Shown: positions 29,114 to 38,665 of the stretch, one piece after another | Layout of the letters: each line of letters begins with the position of its first letter | How positions within the stretch are numbered: the stretch's first letter is position 1 | Source of the DNA: Psychrobacter immobilis | GTDB taxonomy: Bacteria; Pseudomonadota; Gammaproteobacteria; Pseudomonadales; Moraxellaceae | Direction: 5' to 3' | NCBI RefSeq assembly: GCF_904846175.1 | Contig: NZ_CAJGZM010000009.1 | Location: 18,016-82,015, forward strand | DNA: 64,000 nt | Notes under the pieces: model-generated | Told to the model about the DNA's origin: nothing | The model's database searches: none | What the model saw: only the letters and a program-made list of their open reading frames with translations | Program-made: the position numbers and the translations under genes

Positions 29114-29142
29114 CAAACTCTATTAGATAAATTAAATAGAGT
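29114..29142. repeat. Inverted repeat at the end of the ABM gene
   Basis: AAACTCTATT and AATAGAGTTT form a 10-bp stem with a 9-base loop that spans the ABM stop codon. There is no good T-run on either side, so it is only a possible terminator between convergent genes. Confidence 0.5.
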
Positions 29143-29437
29143 TTAATTTAAAAACGGTCGCAGGTTTGGCACGAAAGCTAGGACTCTTTTTATCCGCATA
29201 AATCATATGCGGAGTAATATCATGAGCATCTAAGTCTGCTTGAGTTGCCCATTTCTCTATTAATACAAACTGGTTTTCATTTTCAACATCTTGAGTCAGC
29301 TCATATTGCAAACAACCCTTCTCTGCTAAAACTAAAGGCTGTAGTTCTTTAAAGGCTCGAATTTGTTGATTAGCACAGCCTGCTTTGGTTTCGATGAGTA
29401 TTATTAAAGATAACGGTGAAGAATAATTGTTCGGCAT
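29132..29437 (-). CDS. ABM-fold putative quinol monooxygenase
   Basis: A 101-residue single-domain protein of the antibiotic biosynthesis monooxygenase fold. Typical blocks: LIILIETKAG at the N-terminal strand, EKGCLQYELTQDVENENQFVLIEKWATQADLDAH, and the helix before SPSFRAKPATVF. Small members oxidise quinols or act on reactive aromatic compounds without cofactors; this substrate is unknown. ATG 29437 follows AGGAAAG. Confidence 0.87.
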   Translation of the reverse strand: MPNNYSSPLSLIILIETKAGCANQQIRAFKELQPLVLAEKGCLQYELTQDVENENQFVLIEKWATQADLDAHDITPHMIYADKKSPSFRAKPATVFKLNSI

Positions 29438-29564
29438 AATACTTTCCTGTAAAAGGTAATTGAAATAAATTTCTTAGCAATAAACACTACTCTTTTTTGA
29501 TAACAATCATAATAAACATAAGTAAGGTTATGGCTTAAGCGCTAATTTACCATAAACTTTAAAC

Positions 29565-29597
29565 CAAAAAAAGGACGCCTCTCAGCGTCCTTTTTTC
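29565..29597 (-). terminator. Rho-independent terminator of sodB
   Basis: AAAAAAGGACGC pairs with GCGTCCTTTTTT around CTCTCA. It lies 27 bases after the sodB stop, with U-run on the minus strand. Confidence 0.92.
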
Positions 29598-29623
29598 AAA
29601 TCAAATTACTTAGTGTTTAAAAC

Positions 29624-30253
29624 TTACTCTTCAACACCAGCATCTTGACCTTTATATTTTGCGTTTGCGTAGTCCCAGTTCACTAGCTTGTCTAGGAACG
29701 TGTCGACATAGTCAGGACGACGGTTACGATAATCGATATAGTAAGCATGTTCCCACACGTCACAAGTCAATACGGCTACTTGGTCATGTGCAAGTGGTGT
29801 ATCAGCGTTAGCTGTTTTGGCGATAGACAGTTTGCCACCGACTTTATCAGCAACTAGCCATGCCCAACCTGAACCAAACTGAGTCAATGCTGCGTTTTTG
29901 AACTCTTCACGGAACTTATCATAGCTACCGAAGTCTTCTTCGATTTTAGCTTTTAGATCGCCAGTAGGTTCGCCGCCGCCGTTAGTTGGCGTCATGCAGT
30001 TCCAATAGAACGTGTGGTTCCATACTTGGGCTGCTTGGTTAAACATACCTTGCTTGCTGTCATCTTTAGCGGTTGCTACGATGATTTCTGACAAAGTTTT
30101 GTCTTCTAGACCAGAACCAGGTAACAATTCATTGAGCTTAGTCACGTATGCATTGTGATGCTTGTCATGATGGTATTCTAGCGTCTCAGCACTGATATGT
30201 GGCTCTAGCGCGTCTTTTGCATAAGGTAGTTCTGGTAAGGTAATCTTTGACAT
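29624..30253 (-). CDS. sodB: Iron superoxide dismutase
   Basis: It dismutates superoxide in the cytoplasm. 209 residues. Metal ligands are visible: H28 in LEYHHDKHHNAYV, the His of AAQVWNHTFYWNCM, and Asp and His in DVWEHAYYIDYRNRRPDYV. The Gln in AAQVWNH is typical of Fe-SOD; Mn-SOD usually has GGHANH here. ATG 30253 has AAGGAT. It has its own terminator. A 19-bp perfect palindrome about 110 bases upstream may be an operator. Confidence 0.96.
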   Translation of the reverse strand: MSKITLPELPYAKDALEPHISAETLEYHHDKHHNAYVTKLNELLPGSGLEDKTLSEIIVATAKDDSKQGMFNQAAQVWNHTFYWNCMTPTNGGGEPTGDLKAKIEEDFGSYDKFREEFKNAALTQFGSGWAWLVADKVGGKLSIAKTANADTPLAHDQVAVLTCDVWEHAYYIDYRNRRPDYVDTFLDKLVNWDYANAKYKGQDAGVEE

Positions 30254-30681
30254 ATTATTTTATCCTTGCTGTTTAGCCATTAGTATTAGGTATAGCCTAA
30301 ATCAATGCTATAAATTATTGGACTAAATTGGCTTAGTTTATTGTTAGTGAAATTCATTACTCAATATGTTGAACATATTGCGGTAAACCTAAAAGGCTTG
30401 CATGCTAAAGCCTATCTTAAGCGCGCATCAATTGTTAGTTATTTTACTTTTAAATAGCATAACAACTAAAAGCTCTTATGAATATTCAAAAGTATTGTTA
30501 ACTTTAAATTCACAAGCTATAAGATATAATTCACTGTAGCTTATTGCCTATTATAGCAAGAGTGATGACAAATATCAGTTACCAAATGTTATGAATCGCT
30601 TATTCGTTATGCTAATTGGTAATTTAACTAATGCTAGCCTAGAATATACGCGTATCAGCGACTCAATGACGGACAAAGAAT
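30254..30681. other. Spacer between divergent sodB and rdgB
   Basis: 428 bases, AT-rich. It has the palindrome at 30362-30380, a small hairpin AGGCTT/AAGCCT next to it (30394-30413), and a TATAAT at 30525-30530 with no good -35. No gene is supported. Confidence 0.55.
30362..30380. promoter_or_regulatory. 19-bp perfect palindrome upstream of sodB (candidate operator)
   Basis: CAATATGTT-G-AACATATTG, nine-base arms around a single G. The centre is 117 bases before the sodB start. Size and symmetry suit a dimeric repressor. It does not read as a standard Fur box (GATAATGATAATCATTATC), so the regulator is unknown. Confidence 0.45.
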
Positions 30682-31362
30682 ATGAACCAAACCAGCGCCA
30701 CAGAGACTCATCAACAAGCATCCACCTTAAATGATTCAATATCGGCTACGCCGCAAAACCAATGGGTGCTCGCCAGTAATAATAAAGGCAAACTTGCTGA
30801 GTTTACCCGCTTGTTTGCAGCGGCAGATTTGGATGTGACGATTGTCCCGCAAGGTCAACTTGATATTGAAGATGCCATCGAAGACGGCTTGAGTTTTATT
30901 GAAAACGCCATTATCAAAGCGCGTCATGCCAGCCGAGCAAGCGGATTACCCGCAATTGCAGATGATTCAGGGCTTTGCGTGCCAGTATTAGGTAATGCAC
31001 CCGGTATTTACTCTGCCCGCTATGCAGGCGAGCATGGCAATGATGCCAAAAACAATGCCAAGCTTATCGCTGACTTGCAACCTATCCGCGATGCGCAGCC
31101 AAATACACCTATTTCTGGTATGTTCGTCTGCGTATTGGCAATGGTACGCCATGCCGATGATCCGCTACCGATTATCGCGCAAGGTTTATGGCAGGGTGAA
31201 ATTTTGAATGCGCCGCATGGTGATGGCGGTTTTGGTTACGATCCGCTGTTTTGGTTGCCAGAGCTACAAGCGACGGCCGCAAGCTTAAGCGCTGCTGATA
31301 AAAACAGCATCAGTCATCGCGGTCAGGCGATTGAGCAGTTATTGGCGCAGTTGCCGTCATAA
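30682..31362 (+). CDS. rdgB: dITP/XTP pyrophosphatase (non-canonical purine NTPase)
   Basis: RdgB clears dITP, ITP and XTP from the nucleotide pool. 226 residues. The blocks are LASNNKGKLAEF, the catalytic IADDSGLCVPVLGNAPGIYSARYAG, GDGGFGYDPLFWLPE and SHRGQAIEQL. About 28 extra polar residues (rich in Gln/Ser/Thr) precede the domain. ATG 30682 is preceded by GGACAAAGA. It stands alone. Confidence 0.95.
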   Translation: MNQTSATETHQQASTLNDSISATPQNQWVLASNNKGKLAEFTRLFAAADLDVTIVPQGQLDIEDAIEDGLSFIENAIIKARHASRASGLPAIADDSGLCVPVLGNAPGIYSARYAGEHGNDAKNNAKLIADLQPIRDAQPNTPISGMFVCVLAMVRHADDPLPIIAQGLWQGEILNAPHGDGGFGYDPLFWLPELQATAASLSAADKNSISHRGQAIEQLLAQLPS

Positions 31363-31460
31363 GCTTATTTGATAATAAAGCGCATTTAGTAATAATAAGC
31401 GGGAAGATTAAAGCAAAGTTATACTCATAAACCCCCTAAGGGGCGATTAAACAGATAATT

Positions 31461-31489
31461 TTTACTTTGATAAACAGATAGATTATACT
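31461..31489 (+). promoter_or_regulatory. Candidate sigma-70 promoter P1 for tig
   Basis: TTTACT (31461-31466) and TATACT (31484-31489), spaced by 17 bases. Transcripts would have a leader of about 270 nt. Confidence 0.45.
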
Positions 31490-31506
31490 GTTCTACTTTT
31501 AAAATT

Positions 31507-31536
31507 TTGTTGAAAGCCGTTATTTGTCTGTATAAT
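31507..31536 (+). promoter_or_regulatory. Candidate sigma-70 promoter P2 for tig
   Basis: Perfect TATAAT (31531-31536). The -35 could be TTGTTG (31507-31512, 18-base spacer) or TTGAAA (31510-31515, 15-base spacer). Confidence 0.4.
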
Positions 31537-31765
31537 TAAGCAAAAAGCGTTATTATGCGATTTATTTACGGTTAATATTGATATCAGATAGCGTCTATTC
31601 AGATAAAGCATTTCTCATTTTTGTGTCAGCAGCGATTGTTATGGGCACGGACGGCGAAATTGCGCGCTATCAATATCCCCTATTTATTCCAACGGCAACC
31701 AGTAGCACACGCGTATTTTGCAGCATGGTTGTCTATTATTATTTAATCATAAAGGTGTAATTAAC

Positions 31766-33109
31766 ATGGCTACAGATTTACAAGTCACAACCAACAAGCT
31801 ATCTAACAAAGAAACTCAGCTAACGGTTAAAGTTCCTGTCGAAAAAATTCAAAATAAAGTTGAAGGCCGTATTCGCCAAGTGGCGAAAACTGCCAAGATT
31901 GACGGTTTCCGTAAAGGTAACGTTCCTATGTCACATATCCGTTCACAGTACGGTGCTGGCATTCAACAAGAAGTCATCAACGATGTGATCCGTGATACCG
32001 TATTCGAAGCGATCAAATCTGAAGACATCCGCGCGGTTGGCATGCCTAACATCGACGACGTAAAACTTGAAGATGATTTCTTGGTATATCAAGCGACTGT
32101 TGAAATCTTCCCAGAAATCGACGTGCAAGGTATTGATGAAATCGAAGTTGAGCGTCACACGGCGACAGTTAGCGACGAAGACGTTGACACCATGATTGAA
32201 AACCTACAAAAACAACGTGAAGAATTCGTTGAGAAAAAAGGTAAAGCGGCCAAAGACAATCAAGTAACGTTTGACTTTGAAGGCTCAATCGACGGCGAGA
32301 AATTCGAAGGCGGTTCTGCTGAAGACTTCAAACTGGTTATCGGTAGCAACCAAATGATTCCAGGTTTTGAAGATGGCATCAAAGGCATGAAAGCTGGCGA
32401 AGAAAAAGTCATCGACGTCACTTTCCCAGAAGATTACCAAGCTGAAAACTTAGCTGGTAAAGAAGCGCAGTTTAAAATCAACGTAAAATTGGTTGAAAAA
32501 TCAAAATTACCTGAAATCGATGATGCGTTCCTAGAGCTGTTCGGTGTTAAAGAAGGCGGCGTTGAGAAATTAAAAGAAGACGTCCGTAAAAACATGGAAC
32601 GCGAAATCAAAAATGCTGCGCGTAGCCAAGTAAAACAAGCGACGTTTGATGCGTTGTTAGAGAAGAACGAGTTTGACGTACCAAACGCCATGCTAGAGCA
32701 AGAAATCGAGCGTCAACGCAACATGATGATGCAACGTTTTTCTCAGCAGTTCGGTGCCAATGCTGATAGCTTCGATAAAGACATGCTACCGAATGAGCTA
32801 TTTGAAGAGCAAGCGCTACGTGCTGCCCGTCTTGGCATCATCGTTGCTCGCGTTATCGACACCAAAGGCTTAGAAGTCGATCAAGAGCGTGTTGAAAGCT
32901 TTATCAAAGAAGCCGCTGAAAACTACGAAGATCCAAGCGAGGTCATCGAATACTACACCAATGACAAGCAACAACGCGCTAACATTGAGTCTGTGGTTCT
33001 AGAAGACCAAGTGGTCGATTATCTAATCGAGCAAGGCAAAGTAACTGACAAAGAAGTTAGCTACCAAGACCTATTGGCTGCTCAGCAACAACAGCAGCAA
33101 GGTATGTAA
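31766..33109 (+). CDS. tig: Trigger factor, ribosome-bound chaperone and peptidyl-prolyl isomerase
   Basis: It binds nascent chains at the ribosome exit. 447 residues. The ribosome-docking segment is seen as [17 protein letters not shown] (about 42-58; family signature GFRxGK, here GFRKGN). The FKBP-like domain is about 150-245 ([28 protein letters not shown]). The C-terminal helical arms end in a Gln-rich tail (QQQQQG). AAAGGTG lies 10 bases before ATG 31766; the frame is open from 31718 but without a site there. It precedes clpP and clpX, the common gene order, but has its own terminator. Confidence 0.96.
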   Translation: MATDLQVTTNKLSNKETQLTVKVPVEKIQNKVEGRIRQVAKTAKIDGFRKGNVPMSHIRSQYGAGIQQEVINDVIRDTVFEAIKSEDIRAVGMPNIDDVKLEDDFLVYQATVEIFPEIDVQGIDEIEVERHTATVSDEDVDTMIENLQKQREEFVEKKGKAAKDNQVTFDFEGSIDGEKFEGGSAEDFKLVIGSNQMIPGFEDGIKGMKAGEEKVIDVTFPEDYQAENLAGKEAQFKINVKLVEKSKLPEIDDAFLELFGVKEGGVEKLKEDVRKNMEREIKNAARSQVKQATFDALLEKNEFDVPNAMLEQEIERQRNMMMQRFSQQFGANADSFDKDMLPNELFEEQALRAARLGIIVARVIDTKGLEVDQERVESFIKEAAENYEDPSEVIEYYTNDKQQRANIESVVLEDQVVDYLIEQGKVTDKEVSYQDLLAAQQQQQQGM

Positions 33110-33616
33110 TTTAGCGCTTTAGCGTTACTGCTCTAAAATGTATTACGAATGCCCTAACTTCTGGTTAGGGCATTTTTATTGCTGGCTTATAAATCGCGTG
33201 TCTATAAATTGCCGGCTTATTAGCGGCTTTTATTCAGTGTTTATTCATACTACCCTTGATAAATAGGCATAGACGCCTTATTAATAGGGAGTCATTTATC
33301 ATTTGTCACATTAAAAAGTTACTATTGGCCTGATAAAAAAGTTACCATTAGCTCAATTATTTTTAGCGGTGACTGTTTTTAAACGCTTTTATTTCTAGCT
33401 GTTATCTAGAATAACTTTTAAGCGCCGTCTTCAATCAAGAATATGATTGGCGACTTGCTAGCGATATTTAGAGCATTTAATTGAAGCTAATGGGTTTTAT
33501 TAACAGACGGCTTTTATTAACAGACAGCAATGTTTACAATGATAACCACCATAAAAATTTAGCCAACAACTACTCTATATTTCTTTATTTTATGTACTTA
33601 TAAACAGGACATCTTT
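33110..33616. other. Repeat-containing spacer between tig and clpP
   Basis: 507 bases. After the tig terminator there are two imperfect direct repeats: AAAAAGTTACYATTRGC at 33313 and 33336, and TTTTATTAACAGAC at 33495 and 33512. The clpP promoter should be here but no hexamer pair is convincing. No gene is supported. Confidence 0.55.
33148..33178 (+). terminator. Rho-independent terminator of tig
   Basis: AATGCCCTAAC pairs with GTTAGGGCATT around TTCTG, followed by five T. It is 39 bases after the stop. Confidence 0.9.
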
Positions 33617-34312
33617 ATGACAGATTATGATCGCATCACTGCTAACCCGCATTTTGATATGTTGATGAGTGCGCACAATACTGCCCAGAGCGCACAATAT
33701 AGCCAAAGCGCGCCACAAGCAGCATTAGTTCCAATGGTGGTTGAGCAGTCAGCGCGCGGTGAACGCTCGTTTGATATTTTCTCACGCCTATTACGTGAGC
33801 GCGTTATCTTTTTGACCGGTCAAGTTGAAGACCATATGGCCAATCTTATCGTCGCGCAGTTGCTATTTTTAGAAGCCGAAAACCCTGATAAAGACATCCA
33901 TTTATATATCAACTCGCCAGGCGGCTCAGTAAGTGCTGGTTTGGCTATTTTTGATACCATGAACTTTATCAAACCTGAAGTATCGACCATCTGTATGGGC
34001 GGCGCTTATAGCATGGGTTCATTCTTGCTCGCAGCGGGTCAAAAAGGCAAACGTTATGCCCTAGCCAACTCTCGCGTGATGATTCATCAGCCTTCAGGCG
34101 GTGCGCAAGGTCAAGCAACTGATATCGAAATTAATGCGCGTGAAATTCTAAAAACTCGCGCTCGTTTGAACGAGATTTTGGCTGAGCGTACGGGTCAACC
34201 GGTTGAGAAAATCGAAAAAGACGTTGAGCGTGACTATTGGTTAGATGCCAAAGAAGCCAAAGAATACGGTCTAGTCGACGAAGTATTAGAGCGTCGCCCT
34301 GCTTCTTTATAA
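33617..34312 (+). CDS. clpP: ATP-dependent Clp protease proteolytic subunit
   Basis: A serine protease that forms the 14-mer chamber fed by ClpX. 231 residues. The triad is S132 in [14 protein letters not shown]157 in [14 protein letters not shown], and D206 in [12 protein letters not shown]. The core starts at [23 protein letters not shown]; about 37 residues precede it, longer than the short pro-sequence in E. coli and rich in Gln/Ala/Ser, so probably removed or disordered. ATG 33617 follows ACAGGAC. clpX lies 147 bases downstream. Confidence 0.96.
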   Translation: MTDYDRITANPHFDMLMSAHNTAQSAQYSQSAPQAALVPMVVEQSARGERSFDIFSRLLRERVIFLTGQVEDHMANLIVAQLLFLEAENPDKDIHLYINSPGGSVSAGLAIFDTMNFIKPEVSTICMGGAYSMGSFLLAAGQKGKRYALANSRVMIHQPSGGAQGQATDIEINAREILKTRARLNEILAERTGQPVEKIEKDVERDYWLDAKEAKEYGLVDEVLERRPASL

Positions 34313-34459
34313 GCGCCTTAATAGTAGACGTTTAAAAACCTTAAACATCACTGCCTAAGCGCGATAGGGTAAGAGAAAATATATTAAGTGCCCTGCGCTT
34401 TTACATCGATGTCCATAATCAGAATATTGAGCAGTATTAAATTTTAGGAGTGCCGTTAT

Positions 34460-35773
34460 ATGGCAGAAGATAACACCCCGCAGTGTTCGTTTTGCGGCAA
34501 AGAAAAAAGTGAAGTAAAGCAGCTGATTGCCGCTGACAACGCCAATATCTGTAATGAATGTATTGAGCTATGTACGGACCTGATTGCGGACAGCGCCAAA
34601 GATGGTGACGACGATAGCGATATTGACACCTCTTGGGTCAACAAAAAGCTGCCAACGCCAAAAGAGCTACGTGCCAAACTTGATGAATACGTCATCGGGC
34701 AAGATGCAGCGAAGAAAGCCTTAGCCGTTGCGGTTTATAACCACTATAAACGCCTAAAAGTCAGCCAGACTCTAGCCAATGACAGTAAAAAAGCTAAGAT
34801 TGGCGCTGATGATGCGATGGTTGAATTGGCAAAAAGTAATATTTTGTTAATTGGTCCAACCGGCTCTGGTAAAACCTTGTTGGCGCAAACCTTGGCGCGC
34901 TTACTCGACGTTCCCTTTGCGATGGCGGATGCCACAACCTTAACCGAAGCCGGTTATGTCGGTGAAGATGTCGAAAACATTGTCCAAAAGCTACTACAAG
35001 CGTCAGATTATGATGTCAGTAAAGCTGAGCAAGGCATTATCTATATTGATGAGATTGATAAAATCAGTAAAAAAGGCGATAACCCATCTATCACGCGTGA
35101 CGTCTCAGGCGAAGGTGTGCAGCAAGCCTTGCTTAAGCTTATCGAAGGTACGGTTGCCGCTATTCCACCACACGGTGGTCGTAAGCATCCACAGCAAGAG
35201 CTGATCCAAGTTGATACCAGCAATATCTTAATCATCGTCGGTGGTGCGTTTGCTGGCCTTGATAAAGTCATTCAGCAGCGTACAGAAAAAGGCGGTATTG
35301 GTTTTAATGCCGATGTCAGCTCAAAAGATGATAGTAAACGTAGCTCAGAGCTGCTGCAGCAAGTAGAGCCGGAAGATTTGATTAAGTTTGGGCTTATCCC
35401 AGAGCTGATCGGTCGTCTTCCTGTGCTCGCTGCTCTCACAGAGCTTGATGAAGATGCTTTGGTACAGATATTGACAGAGCCAAAAAACGCCTTAGTTAAG
35501 CAGTATAAATATCTGTTTGATATGGAAGGCGCTGACATTACCTTTACCAAAGAAGCGCTTGATGCCATCGCCAAAAAAGCCATGGCACGCAAAACAGGGG
35601 CTCGTGGACTGCGCTCTATCGTTGAAAACGCGCTTCTTGAGACGATGTATGAGCTACCTTCAATGGAAAATGCTAAGACCGTACTCGTTGATGAAGCAGT
35701 AATTAACGACGGTAAAATCCCTGAAATCACCTTCTCTAACGGTGACTCAGAACAGATAGCGATCGACGCTTAA
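34460..35773 (+). CDS. clpX: Clp protease ATP-binding subunit ClpX
   Basis: An AAA+ unfoldase that recognises substrates and threads them into ClpP. 437 residues. The zinc-binding domain has C9-x2-C12 and C31-x2-C34. Walker A is GPTGSGKT, Walker B is IIYIDEID, and the pore loop GYVGEDV and sensor-2 [10 protein letters not shown] are intact. IGF-type ClpP loop is seen as [15 protein letters not shown] precedes ATG 34460. It is followed by a strong terminator. Confidence 0.97.
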   Translation: MAEDNTPQCSFCGKEKSEVKQLIAADNANICNECIELCTDLIADSAKDGDDDSDIDTSWVNKKLPTPKELRAKLDEYVIGQDAAKKALAVAVYNHYKRLKVSQTLANDSKKAKIGADDAMVELAKSNILLIGPTGSGKTLLAQTLARLLDVPFAMADATTLTEAGYVGEDVENIVQKLLQASDYDVSKAEQGIIYIDEIDKISKKGDNPSITRDVSGEGVQQALLKLIEGTVAAIPPHGGRKHPQQELIQVDTSNILIIVGGAFAGLDKVIQQRTEKGGIGFNADVSSKDDSKRSSELLQQVEPEDLIKFGLIPELIGRLPVLAALTELDEDALVQILTEPKNALVKQYKYLFDMEGADITFTKEALDAIAKKAMARKTGARGLRSIVENALLETMYELPSMENAKTVLVDEAVINDGKIPEITFSNGDSEQIAIDA

Positions 35774-35810
35774 AAGTTTTTATCTGCTTTATTAAAGCAG
35801 TAATTAAAGT

Positions 35811-35848
35811 AAAAGTGTCTAGTGTAAATTATGCTAGACACTTTTTTT
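35811..35848 (+). terminator. Rho-independent terminator of clpX
   Basis: AAAAGTGTCTAG pairs with CTAGACACTTTT around an 11-base loop, with seven T. It is 38 bases past the stop. Confidence 0.92.
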
Positions 35849-36027
35849 ATGTCCGCTTACTTCTCATTTTATTTCTTGCAGCTAATGTAATGGGTAAAAA
35901 TGACAGCTGCGTTTATCAATCCCTATCAGCGCTTATCATCAATCATGCTAAGGTAAAGCGACTTTTTATACGTTATCCTTATTTACGACCAAACCTCTAA
36001 AATCAATGATACAAAGGACTGTTTATC

Positions 36028-37077
36028 ATGCTTAACACTGTTTCTGGAAATATCTCTGCAGTAGCAAACTCACTACGCCAACATCTGCCTTTTCCCTCTC
36101 ATCAAGACCATGACATTACTCCCTATTACCGCAACCACGTCGCTGCTATTACTGGGGCTGGCTCTGGTATGGGGCGCGAGCTTGCCATTCATTTGGCAAA
36201 AATGGGCTGCCATGTGGCTCTATCAGATATCAATGCTGAGCAACTGGCACAAACTAAAGATTTACTGGTCGGCTATGATGTCAAAGTCACCACCACCGTA
36301 CTTGATGTCTCAGACAATAAGGCAGTTGAAGCGTGGGCTGATAGCGTGATGGCAGAGCATGGTAAAGTAAACTTTATCTTTAATAATGCGGGCGTGGCAC
36401 TTTATTCAACTGTAGAAGGTAGCAGCATTAGCGAGCTTGAATGGGTCATAGATATCAATTTTTGGGGCGTGGTTTATGGTACCAAGGCATTTTTACCCTT
36501 GATTAAAAACAGCGTCAAAGAAAGTGAAGTTAATGACAACAACAAAGATAGTAACAAGAATAACAAAGCGCGCCAGTTTAACGAACACGGCCACATCATT
36601 AATATCTCAAGCTTATTTGGTTTGACCGCGCAGCCTTCACAATCTGCTTATAACGCCAGCAAATTTGCTGTACGTGGTTTTACCGAAAGCTTGCGTCAAG
36701 AGCTAGATATTCAGCGTTGCGGCGTATCAGCGACCTGTATTCATCCCGGTGGCATTAAGACCAATATCGCTAATAGCGCTCGTGGTAACGACAGTATCAG
36801 CGACCTTGGCATGCGTAGCGGCCGTAAAGCCATCAGTAGTTTTAATAAATTCTTAAAATTTGATGCCAACGCCGCTGCTTGGATTATTTTGCAGGCTGCC
36901 GCAAGCAATCATCCTCGCTGCTTGATTGGCAATGATGCCAAAATGATGGATGCTGTCCAACGAGCTTTTCCAGCGCACTATAGCACTGTCCTAAACCGCG
37001 TCAATAAACTGTCACGCAAGTTAAAAGGCAAAAAACGCACAAAAACGGCTGATCGCAAAGCGATAATTACTAATTAA
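36028..37077 (+). CDS. Short-chain dehydrogenase/reductase (SDR)
   Basis: 349 residues. The Rossmann motif TGAGSGMGRE is near residue 44, NNAG is in FNNAGVALYS, and the active site is ISSLFGLTAQPSQSAYNASKFA (Ser, Tyr, Lys). The C-terminal CIHPGGIKTNIA block is typical of classical SDRs acting on lipophilic alcohols or ketones; the substrate is unknown. A roughly 25-residue Asn/Lys/Asp-rich insertion (about 165-190) sits before the GHIINISS strand. A basic C-terminus (KLKGKKRTKTADRK) follows. ATG 36028 has AAAGGA. Confidence 0.9.
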   Translation: MLNTVSGNISAVANSLRQHLPFPSHQDHDITPYYRNHVAAITGAGSGMGRELAIHLAKMGCHVALSDINAEQLAQTKDLLVGYDVKVTTTVLDVSDNKAVEAWADSVMAEHGKVNFIFNNAGVALYSTVEGSSISELEWVIDINFWGVVYGTKAFLPLIKNSVKESEVNDNNKDSNKNNKARQFNEHGHIINISSLFGLTAQPSQSAYNASKFAVRGFTESLRQELDIQRCGVSATCIHPGGIKTNIANSARGNDSISDLGMRSGRKAISSFNKFLKFDANAAAWIILQAAASNHPRCLIGNDAKMMDAVQRAFPAHYSTVLNRVNKLSRKLKGKKRTKTADRKAIITN

Positions 37078-37130
37078 TCTAGTGGCAAATAAACGGCAAT
37101 AAGTTAAACCGCTAAAAAGATATCCTTAAC

Positions 37131-37170
37131 AAAAAAGCGCGTAAATATTTTCATATTTACGCGCTTTTTT
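37131..37170 (+). terminator. Rho-independent terminator
   Basis: GCGCGTAAATAT pairs with ATATTTACGCGC with A-run and T-run, 54 bases past the SDR stop. Confidence 0.92.
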
Positions 37171-37553
37171 AGTGAAAAAATATAGTCGCCGATACTATCT
37201 AAAGTATTGACTATCTATTTACATCGTTTGTCGTGTTAGGTTTTATTTTAATTTAATTTAAAAACACTTTACGTATTTGTATTTGATACAATCATGTTAC
37301 TAGCAACTTACAGATTGATTACTTTTCAGATTCTGGCAGGCAAAATAAAACGGATTAATGGGTAAAAGTGCGCCTTAGCGGTACGCTAATAATATGACGC
37401 CCGTTATTTTAGCCCTTATAAATATCGAATTTAAATGTCGAAATCCTAGCTTCTACTTTATCCAAAATATTGAAATAATTTCTACCATCATGACCACTAA
37501 ATTATCATAAAAATATAGTTTTACATATTATTTTTCATCATAAGGATATTCCA
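37171..37553. other. Spacer upstream of the TsdA-type gene
   Basis: 383 bases, AT-rich. It has a small palindrome TTGTAT-TTG-ATACAA at 37277-37291 that could be a regulator site. No gene or clear promoter pair. Confidence 0.45.
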
Positions 37554-38549
37554 ATGACAAATTTCCCACGCGCCAAGCCCTCCTCCCTTTTAGTAGCCAC
37601 TATTTTTGCCATTAGCGCCGTCAGTATGACCGGCTGTAGCAATAGCGGTGAAACCAAAGCCGTTGACCGTCTAGAAGAGGCAGAGGCGTTAGCCCGTGTC
37701 AAAGCCCTCGAAGCCCGTGCAGATACGCTACAAAGCAATATGCCAGCGGCCAATGATATGAGCGCTAGTGCAGGCGGCGGTGATACGGCTGGCGCAGCAG
37801 GTGGCAAACCAGCGATTAAAATGCCAGACGAATCGACTATTCCAGATGATGAATATGGGGCAGCAGTACGCCGCGGCCTACAACTCGCTAATCATACCTA
37901 TAAAGAGCTGCCAAATAACGTTGGCAACCAGCTTAACTGCACCAGCTGTCATTTAGGTAATGGCTCAGAAGCCTATGCCGCACCTTGGAATAATATGACC
38001 AGTATTTACCCTGTTTACCGTTCGCGCGCAGGTCGCGTCAACGTGATACAAGAGCGGATTAATGGCTGTTTTGAGCGCTCAATGAATGGTAAAGGACTTG
38101 AGCTGGGTTCAGATGATATGAACGCCATGGTATCTTATATGAGCTGGTTGTCACAAGACATGCCATTCGGGGTGTCACCTGAAGGTCGCGGTTTCGTCAA
38201 AGTGGATAAAAACCTCGAGCCAAATACTGAAACAGGTGAAAAGCTATTTGCAGAAAAATGTAGCGTTTGTCACGGTGACAATGGCGAAGGGCAATATAAC
38301 GATGATGGCACTTATATCTATCCAGCAGTTGCTGGTGATAAGTCCTTTAACGATGGCGCGGGCATGGCACGTACTTATACTGCTGCGGCCTTTATTAAAG
38401 GTAAAATGCCATTTGGACAAGGTAATACGCTAAGTGACCAAGAAGCGGTCGATATTGCCGCCTACTTTACCCACTTGCCGCGCCCTGTAAAAGCCAATAA
38501 AGACAAAGATTGGCCAAACGGCGATGCACCAAAAGATGTCCGTCGTTAA
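37554..38549 (+). CDS. tsdA: Dihaem c-type cytochrome, thiosulfate dehydrogenase (TsdA) family
   Basis: 331 residues. The N-terminus is a signal sequence ending in MTGC, so Cys28 may carry lipid. Two haem sites are seen: C129-T-S-C132-H133 and C236-S-V-C239-H240. The segment IPDDEYGAAVRRGL, APWNNMTSIYPVYRSRAG and INGCFERSMNGK matches TsdA, and C172 corresponds to the cysteine that ligates haem 1 in characterised TsdA proteins. Such enzymes join two thiosulfates to tetrathionate or run the reverse. A spacer of about 60 residues rich in Ala/Gly precedes the domain. ATG 37554 has AAGGAT. The family is known from Psychrobacter arcticus; direction of activity here is not predictable. Confidence 0.87.
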   Translation: MTNFPRAKPSSLLVATIFAISAVSMTGCSNSGETKAVDRLEEAEALARVKALEARADTLQSNMPAANDMSASAGGGDTAGAAGGKPAIKMPDESTIPDDEYGAAVRRGLQLANHTYKELPNNVGNQLNCTSCHLGNGSEAYAAPWNNMTSIYPVYRSRAGRVNVIQERINGCFERSMNGKGLELGSDDMNAMVSYMSWLSQDMPFGVSPEGRGFVKVDKNLEPNTETGEKLFAEKCSVCHGDNGEGQYNDDGTYIYPAVAGDKSFNDGAGMARTYTAAAFIKGKMPFGQGNTLSDQEAVDIAAYFTHLPRPVKANKDKDWPNGDAPKDVRR

Positions 38550-38575
38550 TTAATAAAGCTCATAATTTACACAAT

Positions 38576-38611
38576 AAAAAAAGCCCAGCTACTTAATAGC
38601 TGGGCTCTTTT
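38576..38611. terminator. Bidirectional rho-independent terminator
   Basis: AAGCCCAGCTA pairs with TAGCTGGGCTC/TT around a short loop, with A-run left and T-run right. It serves the convergent tsdA and PTS-IIC-like genes. Confidence 0.9.
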
Positions 38612-38665
38612 ATCATTGGTAGTTAGAATAAACAGTTAGGATAATTTGCGTCCTTTACCTTTAAT

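Larger units (their letters stand above)
31363..31765. other. Spacer before tig with two promoter-like sequences
   Basis: 403 bases upstream of the trigger factor gene. Holds the two promoter candidates listed separately and a short CCCC/GGGG hairpin at about 31434-31445. The open frames here have no family resemblance or ribosome site. Confidence 0.55.

Noticed and set aside
31578..31760. 60-codon ORF before tig
   Set aside because: No ribosome site, no family match and composition of a spacer; it lies in the tig leader.
35272..35730. 152-codon minus-strand ORF opposite clpX
   Set aside because: Mirror frame of a well-supported gene; Ser-rich artefact sequence.
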